Of a stretch of 64,000 nucleotides of DNA, positions 61,109-64,000 are shown one piece after another; within the stretch, counting starts at the first letter, position 1; each line of letters begins with the position of its first letter. Where the stretch lies: NCBI RefSeq assembly GCF_003324165.1, contig NW_025407825.1:496001-560000 (forward strand), written 5' to 3'. This DNA is from Naegleria lovaniensis. Taxonomy: Eukaryota; Heterolobosea; Eutetramitea; Acrasida; Naegleriidae. The position numbers and the translations under genes are program-made. The notes under the pieces are model-generated. The model did not search any database. It was not told the origin of the DNA and was given only the letters and a program-made list of their open reading frames with translations.

Positions 61109-64000
61109 CTAGTATCCCATAGAAGATGCCTTAAACGTCAACATCGCAATGTCATTCTTAACACTTTCAATCTTTGAATTCTGTTCGTTGATGAGTTGCT
61201 TATACTGTGTAGTGTTATCCTTTGTTGTTGTAATGGCTCTTTCCATTCTTTCAATGACAGTATTTTGTGCAAGGTTCAAATAGTGCTCTAATTCTTGCTG
61301 CTTGGCTTTCAGCTCAGAAATTCTAGTGAGAAGTTGAGTATTCTCTGAGGTAATCTTAATCATGGTTTGTTTGTACTCTGTAATTTTGTTATCCCATTCC
61401 TTCTGAATTCTTGATGATTCTTGCTCTCTCAAATTTAATTCAGACTTGAGCTCTTCAGCCTCTAAATCAATTTTTGCATTTTCCATTTCCTCCAAGTTAA
61501 TTTCTCTTCCAAACTTTAGCATTTGCACCTCACGGACTTTGTCTTTTTCACTTTGGAATTTTTCTTCCAATATTTTTTGTTCTTTAAGCATGGTTCGTTG
61601 AGTTTTTTGTAGTTCCATATATTTCCTTCGTAGAATCTTTCGTTCTTCTGACAGCTCTCGAATTCTTGCAAATAAACCTTGCAGTGACTTGTTTGTGAAC
61701 ACAATTTGATCAGACAAATCTGCAGGAATTTTGTTTTGCACTAAGGATTGAATTTGGTTGAATTTGAGAACGACAATGGTTTCCAAGTCATTAATTTTGT
61801 GTTGCTTTTCCCTTTGTGTCTCTCGAATGGTGTCCTCAATTTTGTTGAGATCCTTAATAATGTTAGCTTCAATTTTTTGGAAGCCCTCACGTTTGGTCTT
61901 GATGCTCTTGGCGGCCTTGTCTATTGCATTCAGTGCCTTTTCTTGTTCGATTCTTCGAACCTTCAGATCAAACACTTGATGATATAATTCTTCACTGCAT
62001 CCTTGAGGTATTTTATCCTTCCTATCTCCTGTTGTGGAATCAACATCGGATAGATTTTCATCATCGTCATCATGATCATTACCAGTAAACAATTTCCATA
62101 GCTCAGAGTACGCTGCATGGTTTTGTGGAACGAGACTGTTGAACTCTTGAATTAAATACTTTTGCTTTTTGATTTGTTGTACTTCCTTTTTCTTCTGTCT
62201 AAGTAATTCTTGGCATTCAGAGATTTGTGCTTGAATGGCAATCTTTTCTTGTTTCTTGGCAAGGAGCTCTTGAATTTTTTGTATATCCTTCGTCTCATAG
62301 TCACGTAAAATCTTCAACTCTCTGTATAAAAGCAAAAGCTTTAAGTCTGCAGATTTCAAGTCACCTTCAAGCTTGAATTTTTCTCTTCGTAGGTCTTCTA
62401 TGGCAGTGTCAAAGCTCTCAATTTGCTTCTCTTGCTTTCTCAAATATCTATTTTTTTCGTACAACAACCGTTGATATTCTGCTTCCTTCTCTGCAATTTC
62501 TAACTCTGACAGTCTGGATATTGGAATACCGTTTTCATCCTTTTCCTTATTCTTGTGTAGGTGTGTTTTGGCGCTGGACTTTTTAGAAGCTCCTGAAAAC
62601 ACAGAATTTGCTTTTTCTTCTACTTTCTCTTGGTCTTCACCTTCAATCTCAGTCATGGTAATATTTTCTCGTCTTTCTGGATATTCTTCATCATTCAGCT
62701 CTGGTTCATACAATTTTTCATGAATTCCTATTTTGTTATTGATTTCTTGTATCTTTTCATTGTAACCTCTGAACTTTTCAATTAATCTCATTTTCAAATC
62801 TCGAAGACCTAACAATCGGACATTGAACACCATTCTCAGAGTGTGCATACTTTCTTGTAATAGAGTAATTTGTCTTAACTTTTTCTCTGTTGTTACTCGT
62901 TGAGCATCAGGTACGATGTAGTCATTGTTCGTTTTTAGCTTGTAGTCTCCCATGTTTTGTTGAGCCCTGAGAATCTCTGCAATTTCTTCGGGATCTTCAT
63001 CCGAATCAAGAGGCTTCTTTTCTAACAATAATTTTCTCAATCTCGACCTTTCTTCATTTTCTCTTTTCAAAATTTCCTGCTTTTCAAAATTGGACATTGT
63101 TCCATTCAACTTCTTTTTCTTATTGGTAGCTGAAGGAGGCGTATTCTCTACATCATGAGTTTCAAAGTGAGGTGGAGCGTCCTGAATTTGATTCCTTAAA
63201 GCTCGTTTTCGATGAATTTCTTCATTTATGAGCTGGTGCACTTTTTCAATTTCTTTTTTCAAATCTTCATCTAATTTTCTTGTCTTGAAGGATGTCACAA
63301 TTTTTCCGCTCTTGAACGCTCGCAAAACAATCCTCTCAACATCCAAGCAATCGATAAAGTGATCTCTAAGTTTCTTGAGTGCAATGTCATGTTTTGCAGA
63401 CTGCCATTCCATCTCTTTTCTAGTTTCCTCAAGCAATCGTTTGTTGCTCTCCAGCACTTTGTCTTTTAGTGTAACATCTACTTGAATTTCCTCGCGAGAC
63501 AACCGAAGTTCTGGCTCCCTCTTATCATTTTCTTTCAATAATTCCATATATTTCGTTTTGATCTGTTGCAATATTTGTTGTTTTTTCATTTTTCGTTTCC
63601 TTGCTTCTTCTTGTTTCTTGTTGATCTCTTCTTGCTCTCTCGCTTCTTCAATGCTCACAGATTGATTGGCTGTGAGATCTTCAACTTCCTTTTCCTCAGA
63701 TTTGAAGGTTAGCACTGGTTTTTGACCTTGTTGACTTTCATGTTTTGGAATTCTTTGGGAAAAGAAACATCCTTCTCGTCCAACAGTTAATAGATAGCTG
63801 TCGTCAAAGCTTGTAGCTGCAGTTGTTATTTCTCCTTGCATGCAATCATGCACATATTCGAAACGGTGCTCAGTACCTGCTTGTAAATCCATGAGGCACA
63901 CAAACCCATCCTTAAAGCCAAGAATCAAGTAGTTTCCACATGAAGAGTACTTAATGCTTGAGCAAATAGACTCATAAGTTCCAATTATTCTCGTTGGATA
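61109..64000 (-). CDS. CFAP44: CFAP44, tether/tether-head axonemal protein, 5' end outside the window
   Basis: The frame is open to the right edge, so only the C-terminal 963 residues are visible. The first 70 are the end of a WD40 propeller (YSSCGNYLILGFKDGFVCLM, then SFDDSYLLTVG). The rest is charged coiled coil; the block ELLKENDKREPELRLSREE, then EMEWQSAKHDIALKKLRDHF matches the conserved CFAP44 region after its propellers. CFAP44 and CFAP43 form the tether linking inner-arm dynein f to the axoneme. Its presence argues for a flagellate stage. Confidence 0.82.
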   Translation of the reverse strand, partial: YPTRIIGTYESICSSIKYSSCGNYLILGFKDGFVCLMDLQAGTEHRFEYVHDCMQGEITTAATSFDDSYLLTVGREGCFFSQRIPKHESQQGQKPVLTFKSEEKEVEDLTANQSVSIEEAREQEEINKKQEEARKRKMKKQQILQQIKTKYMELLKENDKREPELRLSREEIQVDVTLKDKVLESNKRLLEETRKEMEWQSAKHDIALKKLRDHFIDCLDVERIVLRAFKSGKIVTSFKTRKLDEDLKKEIEKVHQLINEEIHRKRALRNQIQDAPPHFETHDVENTPPSATNKKKKLNGTMSNFEKQEILKRENEERSRLRKLLLEKKPLDSDEDPEEIAEILRAQQNMGDYKLKTNNDYIVPDAQRVTTEKKLRQITLLQESMHTLRMVFNVRLLGLRDLKMRLIEKFRGYNEKIQEINNKIGIHEKLYEPELNDEEYPERRENITMTEIEGEDQEKVEEKANSVFSGASKKSSAKTHLHKNKEKDENGIPISRLSELEIAEKEAEYQRLLYEKNRYLRKQEKQIESFDTAIEDLRREKFKLEGDLKSADLKLLLLYRELKILRDYETKDIQKIQELLAKKQEKIAIQAQISECQELLRQKKKEVQQIKKQKYLIQEFNSLVPQNHAAYSELWKLFTGNDHDDDDENLSDVDSTTGDRKDKIPQGCSEELYHQVFDLKVRRIEQEKALNAIDKAAKSIKTKREGFQKIEANIIKDLNKIEDTIRETQREKQHKINDLETIVVLKFNQIQSLVQNKIPADLSDQIVFTNKSLQGLFARIRELSEERKILRRKYMELQKTQRTMLKEQKILEEKFQSEKDKVREVQMLKFGREINLEEMENAKIDLEAEELKSELNLREQESSRIQKEWDNKITEYKQTMIKITSENTQLLTRISELKAKQQELEHYLNLAQNTVIERMERAITTTKDNTTQYKQLINEQNSKIESVKNDIAMLTFKASSMGY

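Noticed and set aside
1-64000. An operon-like functional cluster of Integrator, EJC or flagellar genes
   Set aside because: Members are scattered on both strands among unrelated genes; only the shared promoter word offers any link.

Overview
The window looks like nuclear DNA of a free-living protist, most likely a heterolobosean amoeboflagellate of the Naegleria type. This is an inference from AT-rich, very compact, intron-poor genes with GT-AG introns of about 45-460 nt, the standard code, flagellar and basal-body genes (CFAP44, WRAP73, CCDC57-like, p25-alpha-like) beside fully eukaryotic machinery (ERCC6, INTS4, CCZ1, ATG13, NAT10, MAGOH, CWC22, RFC3, ALG6), and many start codons directly preceded by a run of A. 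Nothing supports a prokaryotic or organellar origin. The exon joins are mine, made by reading frame and splice-site continuity, and are not backed by transcripts.

Layout. 1-13 kb: 3' part of a HEAT-repeat BRAT1-like gene, ERCC6/CSB, CCZ1, a mitochondrial-type HINT, a secreted heparinase II/III-like protein carrying one in-frame TGA, mitochondrial uS17, and a shrunken 3-ketoacyl-CoA-synthase-like membrane protein. 13-22 kb: tRNA-Asp, an orphan protein, ATG13, a Golgi-type Ca2+-ATPase, a coiled-coil protein, and a DUF1394 (CYRI/CYFIP-type Rac-binding) protein ending in a CAAX box. 22.4-27.9 kb: a 4.86-kb tyrosine-recombinase retrotransposon (DIRS order, split direct repeats as in PAT/Ngaro) inserted in a host reading frame. 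It looks whole and young, and its non-coding tail is packed with small hairpins.

28-38 kb: INTS4, tRNA-Ala, an orphan coiled-coil protein with CxC/CxxC pairs, an alpha/beta hydrolase whose ATG overlaps the stop of a double p25-alpha-motif gene, and a CCDC57-like coiled-coil protein. 38-48 kb: PGM2-type phosphomutase, an orphan gene, WRAP73, a macrodomain protein, MTHFS, CWC22, a TLC-domain membrane protein. 48-64 kb: two small uncertain ORFs, a Kelch-BTB-BTB (LZTR1-like) protein, an F-box-like protein, RFC3, a type I membrane protein, MAGOH (three short exons), NAT10, ALG6, and the 3' part of CFAP44.

Functional themes are Integrator biology (INTS4 and a BRAT1-like protein), the exon-junction complex (CWC22, MAGOH) and basal bodies/flagella (CCDC57-like, WRAP73, p25-alpha-like, CFAP44). 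The CCDC57-like and WRAP73 genes share an 11-bp E2F-like promoter word. Because the gene order is otherwise a random eukaryotic mix, these groupings are probably chance, except for the shared promoter word. The best candidates for something new are the split-repeat element with its hairpin tail, the prenylated CYRI-like protein, the KCS pseudoenzyme, and the stop/start overlap at 34.8 kb.
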